From Neoceratodus forsteri (taxonomy: Eukaryota; Chordata; Ceratodontiformes; Ceratodontidae), in NCBI GenBank assembly GCA_016271365.2, contig CM057456.1:1393717501-1393781500 (forward strand): a DNA stretch of 64,000 nt. The letters run 5' to 3'. Positions 33,831 to 45,180 of the stretch are shown here, in pieces; position 1 is the first letter of the stretch; each line of letters opens with the position of its first letter. The position numbers and the translations under genes are program-made. The notes beneath the pieces were generated by a model. That model did not search any database, was not told where the DNA came from, and saw only the letters and a list, made by a program, of their open reading frames with translations.

Positions 33831-35125
33831 TATCTCATTTAAGATAGGTTTAATAACCTATAAAGCCCTGCACCGACTGAGCCCAGCCTACCTGAGTGAG
33901 CTCCTGCATCCTTACACCCCAGTTCTCCCACTCCGAGCCTCTGAGGAGGGCCTTGAAAAGGTCCCTAGGGCAAGACTAAAATCTTCGAGCAACTGGGCCT
34001 TTGAAATAGCAGGCCAGCTGTTGTGGAACTCATTGCCCAGGACCCTGAGGGAGTCCCCCTCGGTGGACATTTTTGAAAAAGATCTTAAAATTTACCTGTT
34101 TCAGCCATCCTGGTGGTGCTGAGCGTTGAGGCGCTGGACTCCACACCGCGCACCATGCTGGCGACCCGGGTTCGGATGTGGATTTGGGTCAGCTGGGGGG
34201 AGGAGGACTGAGCGTCCCTGGGACTGCTGTCCTCCGGGGAGGATGGGGAGGGACTCCTGTGAAGGTGCTGGCTCCTGGTGGTGGCTAGAGAGTAGTGCTG
34301 CTTGTGGACCAGTGGAAGGGATGGTGTGGGTGGACGTCAGACGTGTGGCATGCGAGAGTGTGTGCCGCAGTATCCTTGGCGGCCCTGCACACCTGCACCT
34401 GGGGGGGGGGTAACTAAGGGGGAAAAACCATTCTAAATCCTCTGGTGCTCATGAGGATCTGCTGTGGCACTGCAGCGGATTCTCCAGGAGCTTCCTCTGG
34501 CCCTGACTCCTTGGTCTTCTGTGACGTGATGTGGCCTATAGAGAGGGAGATGGAAGTAGGTCGAAGCTCGAGCACAGCACCCGATACAGGAGCCACTAGT
34601 AGACGAGATTCAGGGAGGCAGTAGCGCAGTGGTTTAAGGCTCTGAGCTGCAATTATATAGACCTGGGTTTGAATCCCACAGCCCCAACTTGCATACTGTG
34701 TGATCCTGAGCAAGTCACTTACCTTCCCTGTGCTCCCAGGTCACACCTGTAAACAAGCTTCCAGTTTAGTGTGTCTCTCCTGGTTAAACAATTGGACTGG
34801 GGGACCAGAGGGACCACCTCAAGCCGAGGAGGTTGGTGAGATAAATAAAGAAACTAAAAAATAAAAAAAACTACCTGTTTCAGCAGGCATTTGAGAAAGC
34901 TGTATAAAACTCTGCAGCATATCTATTTTTAATTTTCAGTTTTTAATATTTTTGCAATGCATGGGATTGTATTAATTGGATTTGTTATAATTTTATCTGT
35001 AGTGTATTGTATTTATTTGTATGATGACTACTCTGTTAAAAGTATGTAATGTTTTAAGTGTATTTTATTGTAATGGGACCCTTGGCCTCAGGGGAAGGGC
35101 GCTATTAAGAAATAAACTCTACTAC
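33831..35125 (+). mobile_element. L2-like LINE 3' fragment split by SINEs
   Basis: 33850-34105 reads YKALHRLSPAYLSELLHPYT, LWNSLPRTLRESPSVDIF and EKDLKIYLFQ, the C-terminus of an L2-clade RT. The reading and 3' UTR resume at 34872 after the SINE block. The end at about 35125 is gggcgctattaagaaataaa, typical of this type of LINE tail. Only this 3' end is present. Confidence 0.78.
34106..34871 (+). mobile_element. Composite SINE insertion with 13-bp target duplication
   Basis: The 13-bp sequence tacctgtttcagc occurs at both edges (34093-34105 and 34872-34884). Inside are an S1 SINE (34113-34420; B-box-like cccgggttcgga, body gagcgtccctgg) and a second tRNA-derived SINE (34613-34870). The second has A-box gtagcgcagtggttt, B-box ggtttgaatccca, a MIR-like tgagcaagtcacttac core, and an A-rich tail. 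The outer duplication shows that the block arrived as one insertion, or that one SINE later inserted into the other. Confidence 0.8.
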
Positions 35126-37381
35126 TACTCCAACTTTTAAAAACTAAACTGATAGTATAATCCTAAAAGGGGAAGGGGGTTAAAATTGCAACACTGAATA
35201 GTATGTGTGGAGGGGTGCTGTCAGGATGGGCTCCATAGCCTTCTTCTGCCTTTCGATTAACCTAAATATATGGTGAACAAGTTATCTACACTTCTAATAA
35301 ATCTTACAGTTAAGGAACTGTAAAAATCTTAATGTAAAAAATAATTAAAAGAATTGAAGGAATGTGTTTTCTTGCAGTAGTGGCACTACATTAAGGCTTT
35401 TTCCCAGAAAAAAAAAAAGAGATGTGCCCCATGTTGTGCTTCACCCCCATTGCATGCTGCCATGCTTTGTTGAAAAACCACTGCTTTCTAATTGTACTGT
35501 ACTGCCAGCACACCTGAAACTGACTCATGTGGACTCCCCAGCATGTCGCGTAATCACCTGCAAGCCTTCGGCCTTGGGAGGTGTGAGCATCTGAGCATTG
35601 AGAAGTTAGTGTGCATCGTTGTGGTGCTAGGCATCAACAGTGCACACCCACAGCAGACACAGCTGTAACAGTACCTGATCCTGCCTTAGAGTTACACTGA
35701 TACCCAGCAGATGAATGGACGTTACCATCACACTGTTGCATTGGTGAGTGATTGTCACATCACCTAGCTGCACTAATGCTGATGCACTTCATGCATGCAC
35801 GTGCCATCTGTCTGGCTCCTCCTCCAGTAAATAGTAGGCAGACATTTGAAACGACAGCATGGTCTTTGATGACTGCATTATTGGTGGCACCCATCACAAA
35901 AAAATAAATTGCTACTTACAAGTTTATAGGCGATCTAGACCATCTCTGCTGTGAGGTGATTCTCAGTCAAGGTGCCAGTGGTAATTTTGGATGGGTCTAG
36001 ACTAACCCCTTCTTAGCAATTAAGACTGTATGAAATAGCAGTGTGGTCAGAATGGCAGTTGTAAATCTCCATGCCTTATGCTGTCTCAGTGATGTGACAA
36101 CCTGGGAGACCAGGCTTCACATGTGAGCCCCAGGTGAGGACTTTGGGCTCATCGTGGAGGCGAGGAGTGTGGCTCCCTGGGTGATCGGAGGGCGCAGGCT
36201 GGCAGGCGGTGATGCAGCTCATAGAGAGTAGAAATAATTAGCTGACCTCATCACACTCTGCCCAAATCACCCCAGGAATACTGATCCTTCCTAGGTTCCA
36301 TCATTTATTCTAGTTGAACATACGAACAAGTACAAAACACACCAAACGCACACCCACAGTACGTAGCTCCTACGTTTCAAGCCGCACTGGCTGTTTTTCA
36401 AGATCACAGAGCAAAATCTTTTGACATTGACTGTGAAAGCTTTTGTTTACCCACCCTCCTGATTGATTGGGGGTGCAGTGGAAGTCGGCCCTGATTATTG
36501 GGTAGCAGCAATGGATAAATGGGGGAAAAGAAACAAATCCAAGTCTAGTTTTGTAGTCTTTTATGACCAAGCAGTCATCTGTTGCTGCTTGACACTAAAC
36601 ATGAAAAGATTTGCAGCATAGTAAAGATTAACTGAAAGGTCCTACAGTGGAAGCACCTTCAATCATATGGGGAGAAAGCTGTCATTTTAAGGAACGTCAA
36701 TATTTTAGGAGACCAATATTGACCTGCATGCTCAGAGCAAGGCTGATATATGCTACTGTATTAGCGAATATTCCAAAAGCAGTTAGGGATTGACTGGCAT
36801 TGTGATTCACAAAGATCATAACTTCAGTCAATCAGTGCCAATTTCTGCTGAGGGAGAAACACTTTTAATGAATTTCATTAAAAATAATGAAATGTGGTAA
36901 TAAACAGCAGTCAAAACGGTCAGTGTGGATTTCACAACCAAAATAAAACAGTCTGCTTATAAACCCTTTTTAAATACAGTATTTTGATGGCCCAGTTAGA
37001 CATCAGTACCATTGAGTTTGCTGTATCATTTTGTTGTCCAGCAGCTACCTGGTCCAGCGTCATTGCCCTGGACAGATTGTCTGCTTGAATATGCCGGAAG
37101 ATAATTTGGCTACTATGTATGAAATTTTGCTAAAACCACCAGTTGGGTTTGACTTTACACTTAATGTCACATTTGGTTTTGAGATCTGTATTGACACCCA
37201 TGAGACCTTACATAATGGTTGCTTTTTACAGAATCATTGCCTTTTATGAAGAAGGGAGGTCAAGAGGGAAGGGACAAATGGGCTGAACTTGAAATGGTAG
37301 TTTACTAGTATGATGAATAGAAAGAAAGTTAGGTGTACTCAGGATAGGCAGGCCATGCTGAACACAGGCTGCCAGCCTACA
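35126..37381. other. Intron stretch without recognised genes
   Basis: I see no coding sequence here. Around 36340-36410 the phrase ctacgtttcaagccgcactg then gctgtttttcaagatc resembles terminal sequence of Penelope-like elements read backwards, but no coding part accompanies it. Confidence 0.3.
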
Positions 37382-37467
37382 AGTACAATAAAGACAAAAG
37401 TTCAGCACTCGTGGTGACCAAATATCATGAAAATAAAGTAATTTATTACTGTGGCTATGCGCCCAGA

Positions 37468-38181
37468 TGTGACAGGGTTGAACAAGGCCCTGCCCCATTT
37501 GTTATGCAGATAAAGTTAAATGCAAGGATCTGTTCTATTCTCTCTTTTTCTGTCTTTTTTCTGTCTGGTTGCACAACCAGATTTTCTTGTGAGACCTAGG
37601 ACTTGATCACCCTGATGGTCTTGCAGTTCTCTGCCTCTCACCATCTCTCTTCCCTCACTTGCTGTTCTGCCCCCCCCTTTCATATTCATAGGTATAGAAA
37701 TATATGTGAATCATTTTGTGGAAATGTAATTGATACTGGTATCCCTTTGTTTAAAATTGTATATAGTTATACTGTTGAAATGATTGCAAAGCTATTTGGA
37801 ACTCAAGGGGTGAACCTGAGATGCAATTGTTAAGCCTTTTGCAGAAGATGTAAACAAGAGGTCAGTTCTGGGTCACAATATTCTTTCTGCTGCTCCTGCT
37901 GAAACTGACAAGAACACTGTGTGAGAAGCAGAATGTTCTCTTAATGAGCTCTTGCAGATTGGTTATAAAAAGAGCTGCAATGTTTTGCAAGAGAGAGACA
38001 GAGACAGACTGAGATTTGAGATTGAGAAGAAAAAGGACTTTGCTGTCTATGTACTGTCATTATACATAGGTATTCTGAGCAATTTTATTTTTTTATTTTA
38101 CTGTTATTAATAAAATTCTTGTTGCAAATTTTACAACTGCTTCTGGTTTTCCTGTGCTTCCTGACCTGTGCCTTGACAACA
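37468..38181 (+). repeat. 5' LTR of element B
   Basis: A 714-bp LTR, TG...CA ended. The AATAAA-type signal is near 38108 (ttattaataaaattc). A likely primer-binding site, tggtgttagcagtggga, starts two bases after the LTR at 38184. The 3' copy matches throughout except for a MITE and a 41-bp tandem duplication. Confidence 0.9.
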
Positions 38182-38279
38182 GATGGTGTTAGCAGTGGGA
38201 TTTACACTGTGCATACTCTAAGTCAGGAGTTTTGTGCATTGGTATTAGACCTGGTACCAGGAAAGCATAGAAGAAAGAT

Positions 38280-38735
38280 ATGGATTCTGCAGCCGCAAGC
38301 CCGGGAGTGGTTACCAGGAGAATGGCAGCCAAACTAGCAGAAACAGATGTCCAAGCTGAGACTGTACAGCTAGCACCAGTTATAGAAAAAGAACAGGCAG
38401 TGACAGAATCTGAAAGCCTGACTGCCTTTTTCAAATGGTGGGCTATACAACAAAAAGAGGTGGAAAAAGAGAGAAAAGAAGAAACACAACAACTCGAACA
38501 GCAGGGAAAAGAGGAGATGCAGTGACAGGAGCAGCAGAGGAGAGAAGAGATGCAGTGACAGGAGCAGCGGTGGCTGGATGCCTTGCAGGCCATCAAAGGC
38601 AGGGGATTTGACACAGATCCAGATGAGCAACAGGACACAGGCAACTTGAAATACATTAAACCTACAAAATTGTGTCCCTCCAATGATATCAAAGCATACC
38701 AGAAGGGGAAGGGATCAGATCAGTTCCAGTACAGT
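38280..38735 (+). pseudogene. gag of element B, N-terminal part
   Basis: The frame starts MDSAAASPGVVTRRMAAKLA, passes through VEKERKEETQQLEQQGKEEM (highly charged, coiled-coil-like), meets two stops (about 38523 and 38556) and reaches KGSDQFQY near 38733. There a CR1 LINE interrupts it. The rest of gag resumes after 43898. The charged helix matches the Glu/Arg-rich part of element A gag. Confidence 0.75.
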
Positions 38736-38739
38736 AGCT

Positions 38740-39640
38740 TCTTCTTGCTGATTTTACTTTGTTTCTTATGGAGTTTATTTGGTTGAATGTTATTTCTTTT
38801 CTTTCTTACTAATTCTAAGGGGCTAGCAGGGTATTGTTTTGGGGCTGTTGGAATTTTGAAACCTATTTTGGTGGCTATAAGTGGGCTCATTTGTTTGATG
38901 TTTCACTGTATAGCAGGCTGTGTTTAGGGAGGCCTATTTCTTCTGATTTAAAACCCATTTGGTGTGATTTTATTGGGGCTGTTTCATTGAATTGGAGACC
39001 TATATCTTCTAATTTCAAGCCTATTTTCATGTGTTGTTGGTGAGGCTGTTTGAACTGGAGACCTGTTTCTTTTGGTAGCAAACCTATTTTTTGTGCTTTC
39101 AGTGGAATTGTGATTGCTTTTTGCTGGCTTCACTAGCTATAAAGTTTAGTGCATAGTGGGGAAGGGTGCTAATGGTCTGACCAGGGACCTCAGCTACCTG
39201 ATTGTTTCTGGAAGGCATGGGCTGGTCCCACCCTCCGTTGTTTCTGGAAGGCACGGGCTGGAATCACCCCACCTGCCCCAGGTCCATGATTTCCTTTATA
39301 CCAGAGTTTCTGACATCACTTCCCCAAAAGGGAAAAGGACATGCACCTGTTGTAGCAGAAGCAGACATCGAGGAAAGGAACAGCAGCAAGTGAAGAGGTG
39401 ACTGTTTTCTCAGTGGAAGGGAAGTAATTGCAAAACAAAGAGCTTTCATTGTTACTTCTTTGCATTGCTATTTGCATTGTGGAAAGGAGGAATAGGAGTT
39501 TGAAGAAGGTTGTGCAAAAGTTACCTAAAGTCTCTTTTTGGGTGTGAACAGGAAGGATAGGAATGTAAAAAGCAGTTGCTCAATCTGTCTAGACGTGTAC
39601 GACAAAGGGGGTAAGGGAAATTAAGAAAAGGAGAAGAGTG
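38740..39640 (+). promoter_or_regulatory. 5' UTR of CR1 copy 4 with loose tandem repeats
   Basis: A unit like ggggctgttt...ttggagacctatttcttct...aagcctatttt recurs about every 65 bases between 38835 and 39110 (for example tggagacctatatcttctaa and ctggagacctgtttcttttg). A pair of ttgtttctggaaggca repeats lies at 39200-39260. LINE 5' ends carry the internal promoter; repeats here may be promoter modules. Function is inferred. Confidence 0.5.
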
Positions 39641-39725
39641 TTTTGCACTGATGGGAGGGAGAGAGGATACTTGGGGGAGTGTTTGGTATCCTTCATCTGG
39701 AAGGGCGGGGGGTCACTGGTGGGCA

Positions 39726-40900
39726 ATGAGAGCAGTGGGTAGGGTGGTAGACTGCAACAACTGTGGTGCACCAATCTTTCTAAAAATTGCCTGGAGGGTG
39801 GGGGGATGTTTAATGTGCAACCACATAGAGAAACTTAGAAAGGAGATTGAGGGTCTGCAGGAGGAATTAAGACAGGCAAGGCAGACTGGATGCAGGTTTA
39901 GCCCAATACTGGAGGGAGGGAGGAGGGGAGCTGAGGGAGGGCTATTTGGGCCATTAGTGGTGAGGAGAGGGTCAGAAGAAGGGAAGCGGAGACAAAGGGG
40001 CCCAGGCCAGGAAGAACAATTGCCAGGGGAACCAGGTCAAGAGACAAAGACAAATGGAAGGAGAAGACAGGGACTTGTGAGAAGAGGAGAGGAGAAGAAG
40101 TGGCAACAGTCATGGAGTGGAAAGGAGGGAACAGGTTACTATAAAGAGAGAGGAAGTGGGCATTTGTGAAGGGTCTTCAGAAAATAGTTTTGCACTACTA
40201 GAGGGGAAGAAGGAGGAAGGAGGTGATACAATTAGAGGAGTAATTGATAAATGCCTGGACCAAACCAGAGTGGGGGGAAGTTCTGCTGGGAGAATTACAA
40301 AAGGGGGAAATAATGTGCAAGAGGAAGAAGAGGAGCCGGGAAGGAGAGATGGAGATGAATGGAAGCAAGCAGGGAGTAAGAGGAGTGGAATCTTAGTGCT
40401 GGGGGACTCAATACTAAGAGGAATCATTTGGGGTAGCAAGGGGGAGAGGCATAATCGCATTTGGGTGGAGGCCATGCCAGGAATGACAGTGGAAAGGGTG
40501 GGACAGTCTGTTCTGAAATATGCTAGAAGTGGTAGGGACAAGCCTCATTTAATTATACATCTTGGGATGAATGACCTGGCTGACAAGACAGTAGATATAG
40601 TCCAGAGGAGGTTTGAGGAACTGGGACAATTATGTGAGGGGGCAGAAAGATCAGTAACTTTTTCAGAGATACTTCCAGTGTCCAAGGCAAGCACAGTAAA
40701 AAAGCTGAGAATAGAGGGATTTAATGGATGGCTAAGAACCTGGTGTCATGCTAAAGGGTATGGGCTGTTAGGAGGGTGGGGAGGGACCTGGTAGGACAGT
40801 AGTCTCTATGGCAAGGACAGACTACACTTGAGTGAGGAGGGAAAGAAAGTGTTGAAGCAGAGGATGGAGGAGTACATAGAGGAAGTTGAGAATTTAAACT
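39726..40900 (+). pseudogene. ORF1 of CR1 copy 4: zinc-binding head, helix, SGNH esterase domain
   Basis: The ATG at 39726 starts MRAVGRVVDCNNCGAPIF with a second pair in GGCLMCNHIEKL (C-x2-C ... C-x2-C), then a helix rich in Glu and Arg. A frameshift near 40110 moves to a frame with GILVLGDSILRGI (block I, G-D-S), LIIHLGMNDLADK (block III, G-x-N-D) and, after another shift near 40795, KDRLHLSEEGKKVL (block V, D-x-x-H). All catalytic blocks of an SGNH hydrolase are thus visible, in the right order, before the stop near 40898. CR1 ORF1 esterases are an established family; their target is unsettled. Confidence 0.82.
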
Positions 40901-40997
40901 AGGAGCGGGGGGGTGGCAAGTGGGCAAGAGACATGCAGAGACCACAGGTTGGGAACCCATATGAGCTTACCCCCACCATAACAGTGACAAAGGACAA

Positions 40998-43740
40998 ATG
41001 GAAAGTACTATTGGTAATGCTAGTAAAGGAGGGCAGGATGGGAGGGGGAGGAAAGGGTGGAAGGTGGTTACCCTTAATGCTAGGAGCCTTGGGAGGAAAA
41101 CTGCAGAGTTACAGGTGCTCATGGCAGAGGGAGAGGTGGACATTGCAGCCATCACAGAAACATGGGCCATCCAGTACAATGACTGGGATCTGTCTGTACC
41201 AGGATACAGGTTATTTCATTGGGGCAGGGTGATTGGGAAAGGAGGGGGGGTGGCACTATATGTGAAGGAAGGAAGGATTGAAGTGTGTAAGGGAGGAGGA
41301 TAGTACGGAGTCACTTTGAATGCAAATCCAGGATTCCAAGAATAGGATTCTCAGAATGGGAGTGGTGTACAGACCACCCTCTCAGATGGAGGAGTTGAAC
41401 AGGGAACTAGCAGGACAGATCAGGAGGACTTGTGAGAAGGGTAGTGTGGTGATTATGGGGGTCAACATGCCAGGAATGGACTGGAGTACCCCAACAACCA
41501 AGAATAGAAGGGAGCAGGTACTGCTGGATGCCTTCCAGGACAGCTTTATGCAGCAAATGGTCAGTGAACCAACCAGGTTAGGGAATACCCATGACCTTGT
41601 GCTGGCAAATGGGAGTTTGTGGGAGAACTTACGGTGGAAGAACCGCTGTCAGGAAGTGACCACCACTCAGTATGACTCATATTAGATATTGGCAAGGCAG
41701 GAGTGGAATCTAGCACAGGAGTGCTGTACTTCAGGAGGGCCAACTTTGGGAGGATGGGGGAAGTGGTAAAAGGGTATCTGGACAGAATTCAACCTAGTAT
41801 GGGCACTAACCAGAGGTGGGAACTGATAAAGCTGGGGACAGTGGAGGCAACCAAAACCTGCTGCAAGGTCCAGAGCAAGAAGGCTAGGGCTAAGAAACCA
41901 AGCTGGTTGAGCAAGGAGGTCATGGAAAAAGTAAGGAGAAAAAGAGCTGCTTTTAGGAGGTACAAGAAAATGGAGGGGGGGGGGACAGGGAGGCGTACCT
42001 GACAGAATCGAATGAGGTGACATGGGCAGTAAGGGGAGCATCTACGGAGCTCAGGCTGGCACAAGGCATTAAGAAGGGGGAGAAGGACTTCTTTAGGTAC
42101 ATCAGGGAGAAAAGGAGCTGTAAGGACCACATAGTAAGGATTAGGAAGGAGGGAAATTGGGTGGAAGCAGGGTGCGATAAGGCAGAAGTGCTAAATGATT
42201 ACTTCTGCTCAGTATTTACTAAGGAGAAGAGGGGGATGCTACCTAAGGGGGGAGGAACAGCAGACATAGGAGGGGAGGGGGTGACAGATGGGGAAATCAT
42301 GGAGGGCAGAGTTCGGAAGAGTTTGAAGGCACTGAGGGTGGACAAGGTGCCAGGCCCAGATGGCATCCACCCCAGGGTACTGAAGGAGCTGGCAGAAGTC
42401 CTTGTGGGACCTTTGGCAGACCTATTTAATGCCTCACTACACTCAGGGTGTGTTCCTCAGGATTGAAGGATGGCTCATATGGTGCTCCTCCACAAGAGTG
42501 GCCCCAAGGATGAACTGGGGAACTACAGACAGGTGAGCCTCACGTCCATCGTGGGTAAGCTGATGGAGACTATCCTGAAGGAGAGGCTGGTGGCCCTCCT
42601 AGAGGCCAAAGGACTACAGGACAGCAGACAGCATGGCTTCATACATGGCAGATCCTGCCAAACCAACCTTGTGGAGTTCTATGACTGGGTAACTAGGCAA
42701 CTGGACAGGGGCCATGCAGTGGATGTCTTGTATCTGGACTTCAGTAAGGCATTTGTCTCGGTGCTGCATGGGATTCTGGGAAGTAAGTTAGAAGGTACAG
42801 GGGCGGGTGCAAAGCTGCTGAGATGGGTAGGGAACTAGCTTCAGGGAAGGCAACAGAGGGTGGTGGTGGGTGCGGAGATCTCATACCCAAGGGTAGTGAC
42901 GAGCGGTGTTCCACAGGGCTCAGTGTTGGGACCAGTGTTGTTTGGGATATTCATTTCAGACATATCATTGGACATCAAGAGCAAGATCAGTCTGTTTGCT
43001 GATGATACCAAGATGGGAGCAGTGGTGGATGACCTAGGCAGATGGCAGGGGTTGCAGGCTGATCTGGCAAAGCTTGAAACCTGGTCAGGCACCTGGCAAC
43101 TGGGGTTGAATGCCAAAAAGTGCAAGGTGCTGCATTTTGGGGTGAAGAACCCAAGGAGGAGTTACCAGCTGGGGGGAGTGCAGCTAGCCCAGACAGAAGA
43201 GGAGAAGGATCTGGGGGTGCTCATTACAGGGTCAATGAACAACTCAGCACAATGTAGGAAGGCAGCTGCAAAGGCCAACAAAATGCTGGGTTGCATTGCA
43301 AGGGGTATATCCTCGAGGGAGGAGGTGATTCTACCACTGCATAGGTCATTAGTTAGACCACACCTGGAGTACTGCGTGCAGTACTGGCGCCCGTATATGA
43401 GGAGGGACATTAAGTTACTGGAGGAGGTGCAGCACAGGGCGACAAAGATAATCAAGGGGCTGGAGGACTTATCATACGAGAGGAGGCTGAGGGAGTTGAG
43501 CATGTACTCGCTGGAGGAGAGGAGGGACAGGAGGGACATGATTCAAACCTTTAAGTACATGAAAGGAATAAACAAGACAGGTACAGAGGGGCTGTTCAAA
43601 GTAAGGGAGGGGAGGGACACCAGGGGCCATGATGTGAGACTGGAGGGAGGAAGGTTCAGGAGGGAGATGACACTTTTTTACAGAGAGGGTGGTAGCTGGG
43701 TGGAATGCGTTACCTGCAGAAGTGATATCCAGTAGAACAG
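40998..43740 (+). pseudogene. ORF2 of CR1 copy 4: endonuclease and reverse transcriptase
   Basis: Endonuclease: WKVVTLNARSLGRKTAELQV, VDIAAITETWAIQYNDWDLS, GVVYRPPSQMEELN, and IMGVNMPGMDWSTPT, where GDxN has become GVN. Linker: FRRANFGRMGEVVK and [87 protein letters not shown] and FADD (42995-43006, intact), then the thumb FGVKNPRRSYQLGG, EKDLGVLITGSM and SLVRPHLEYCVQYWRPYMRR. The last frame is open for 291 codons (42860-43735). Frameshifts near 41310 and 42000 and stops at 42464 and 42838 break the gene. Confidence 0.9.
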
Positions 43741-43898
43741 TGGACTCCTTCAGAACGGGATGGGACAGGATAAGGGGAGGGTCAATGGAGGGGAAGGGTG
43801 GGGCAGCTGCAGAATAAGGGGTGCTAGCTATACATTTGAGCAGACCTGATAGACCTCTAGGCCTTTATCTGCTGGCAAATTTCGTATGTTAGTATACC

Positions 43899-44520
43899 TG
43901 ACAACTCTTGAAAGGGTTGCCGCAGCCTGCCAGCAGTCAAAGCTGCAATGGGCAATAAGACTGGTACCTTACCTAACAGGGAAAGCCCAACTTGCTTACA
44001 GCAATATGGACAATGCTTAGTCAGAAAACTATGACCTGGTGAAAAGTGAAATCTTGAAAAGGTGTGCCATCTCGGGTGAGACCCAAGGCAGAAATTTAAT
44101 TCTCTTAATTATAACTCATTCGACAATCCTCGAGAAGCCTTCACTCGACTCAGAGAACTTCTGACAAAATAGCACCAACCAGAGGACAAAACAGTCCCAC
44201 AGAGTGACACATTGCTATCGAGCAATTCAGCAACATCCTGTCTACAGATGTGCAGCTTTGGGTAAAAGAACACTGACCAGAAAGTGGCGAAAAGGCGGTT
44301 TCTTTGGCCAAAGACTACCAAAAGGCCAGACAGATGCCACAGCAATGAGGTAACAACCAATCACCAGTGAGACACCCTTTTTCCAATTTAAACTCCCAAG
44401 TCTAATAAGAACTCTAGTGGGAGTAACAGTTCTGCACCCAAAGACTTTATTTGCTGTAACTGTAATAAGTCAGGTCAAACTGCAAGAAATTGCCGTAGTA
44501 AGAAGACTGACACTAGAGAA
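43899..44520 (+). pseudogene. gag of element B, SCAN-like core and mutated zinc knuckle
   Basis: Directly after the CR1, the text LTTLERVAAACQQSKLQWAI, then RLVPYLTGKAQLAYSNM and YDLVKSEILKRC follows the helix pattern LxGKAxxAYxxM...YxxVKxxILxR of SCAN-type capsid sequences. Frames then scatter. At 44449-44500 the knuckle reads CCNCNKSGQTARNCRS: spacing C-x2-C-x4-[Q]-x4-C, so the zinc-binding histidine is replaced by glutamine. No intact gag remains. Confidence 0.78.
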
Positions 44521-44523
44521 GAT

Positions 44524-44922
44524 TTGTCCTTAGTAAATTGGGGCAAGTACTTAACAGATGTGAAGGTGGGAGATAAAACTGTGACGGGACTTATAGATTC
44601 GGGAAGTAGACAGACCCTACTACATATTGAAGTACTAGGAAAACAGTGTCCAAAAGGACCAGGTACTGGTGTCATCTGCATCCATGGGGACAGGCTATAC
44701 TATCCCACCAGCCAAGTGACTATGACTATTAATGGGGTGTCACACCAAAGTAAAGTGGTGGTAGCACCTAAGTTACCTATACCCATGATTATTGGAAATT
44801 ACTTTCCAGGATTTACTGAGTTAATCGAAGAGGTAGTAAATCTTGATGTTTCGGTAGCTGTGGTGACAAGAGCTCAGGCAAAGAAAATCTCAGATAGTGG
44901 GGGAGTCTTTTCCTTTTGCTGA
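44524..44922 (+). pseudogene. Aspartic protease of element B
   Basis: This 132-codon open frame reads VKVGDKTVTGLIDSGSRQTL, with D-S-G in the correct retropepsin context, later GVSHQSKVVVAPKLPIPMII as the second-half strand, and ends DSGGVFSFC. Catalytic D-S-G is intact, unlike element A. Active retropepsins work as dimers that cut gag-pol; here the flanking frames are broken so no precursor could be made. Confidence 0.8.
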
Positions 44923-45180
44923 TTTTGATTCGGACTTGTTTGAGCACAGCTCCAAGATCTGGAAGTCCAGGAAAGAAAGACGACATTTGAAGAAACAGTG
45001 GCAACAAAAGATTGATGGACATAAGGGGTTAACATACGAAAATGCTGAAACTAAACTGATCACTGATTGTGATTTTCTTTTCAGAACAAGCTAATGATTT
45101 TTCTCTCCAGGGTTATTTTAAACAGCTGGGGATGAAACCAAAACAGTGTGAACCTATGTTTAAAATATGTAATATGGGGG

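Larger units (their letters stand above)
38736..43898 (+). mobile_element. Near full-length CR1 LINE 4 inserted in gag of element B
   Basis: A 5' region with internal repeats, ORF1 (esterase type), ORF2 (endonuclease and RT) and a 3' tail ending tcgtatgttagtat are all present over about 5.2 kb. The gag frame reads ...DQFQY before it and LTTLERVA after it, which fixes the edges to a few bases. ORF disruptions show it is inactive. Confidence 0.88.

Noticed and set aside
34613..34690. Possible tRNA gene
   Set aside because: A and B boxes are present but no cloverleaf acceptor pairing was seen, and a SINE body with an A-rich tail follows.
36300..36600. Possible Penelope terminal fragment
   Set aside because: Only a short phrase (ctacgtttcaagccgcactg) resembles such ends, with no coding part or inverted partner, so it is not called.
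39651..40169. Possible host gene for a Cys-rich protein
   Set aside because: It is in frame order with an SGNH domain and CR1 ORF2, so it is LINE ORF1.
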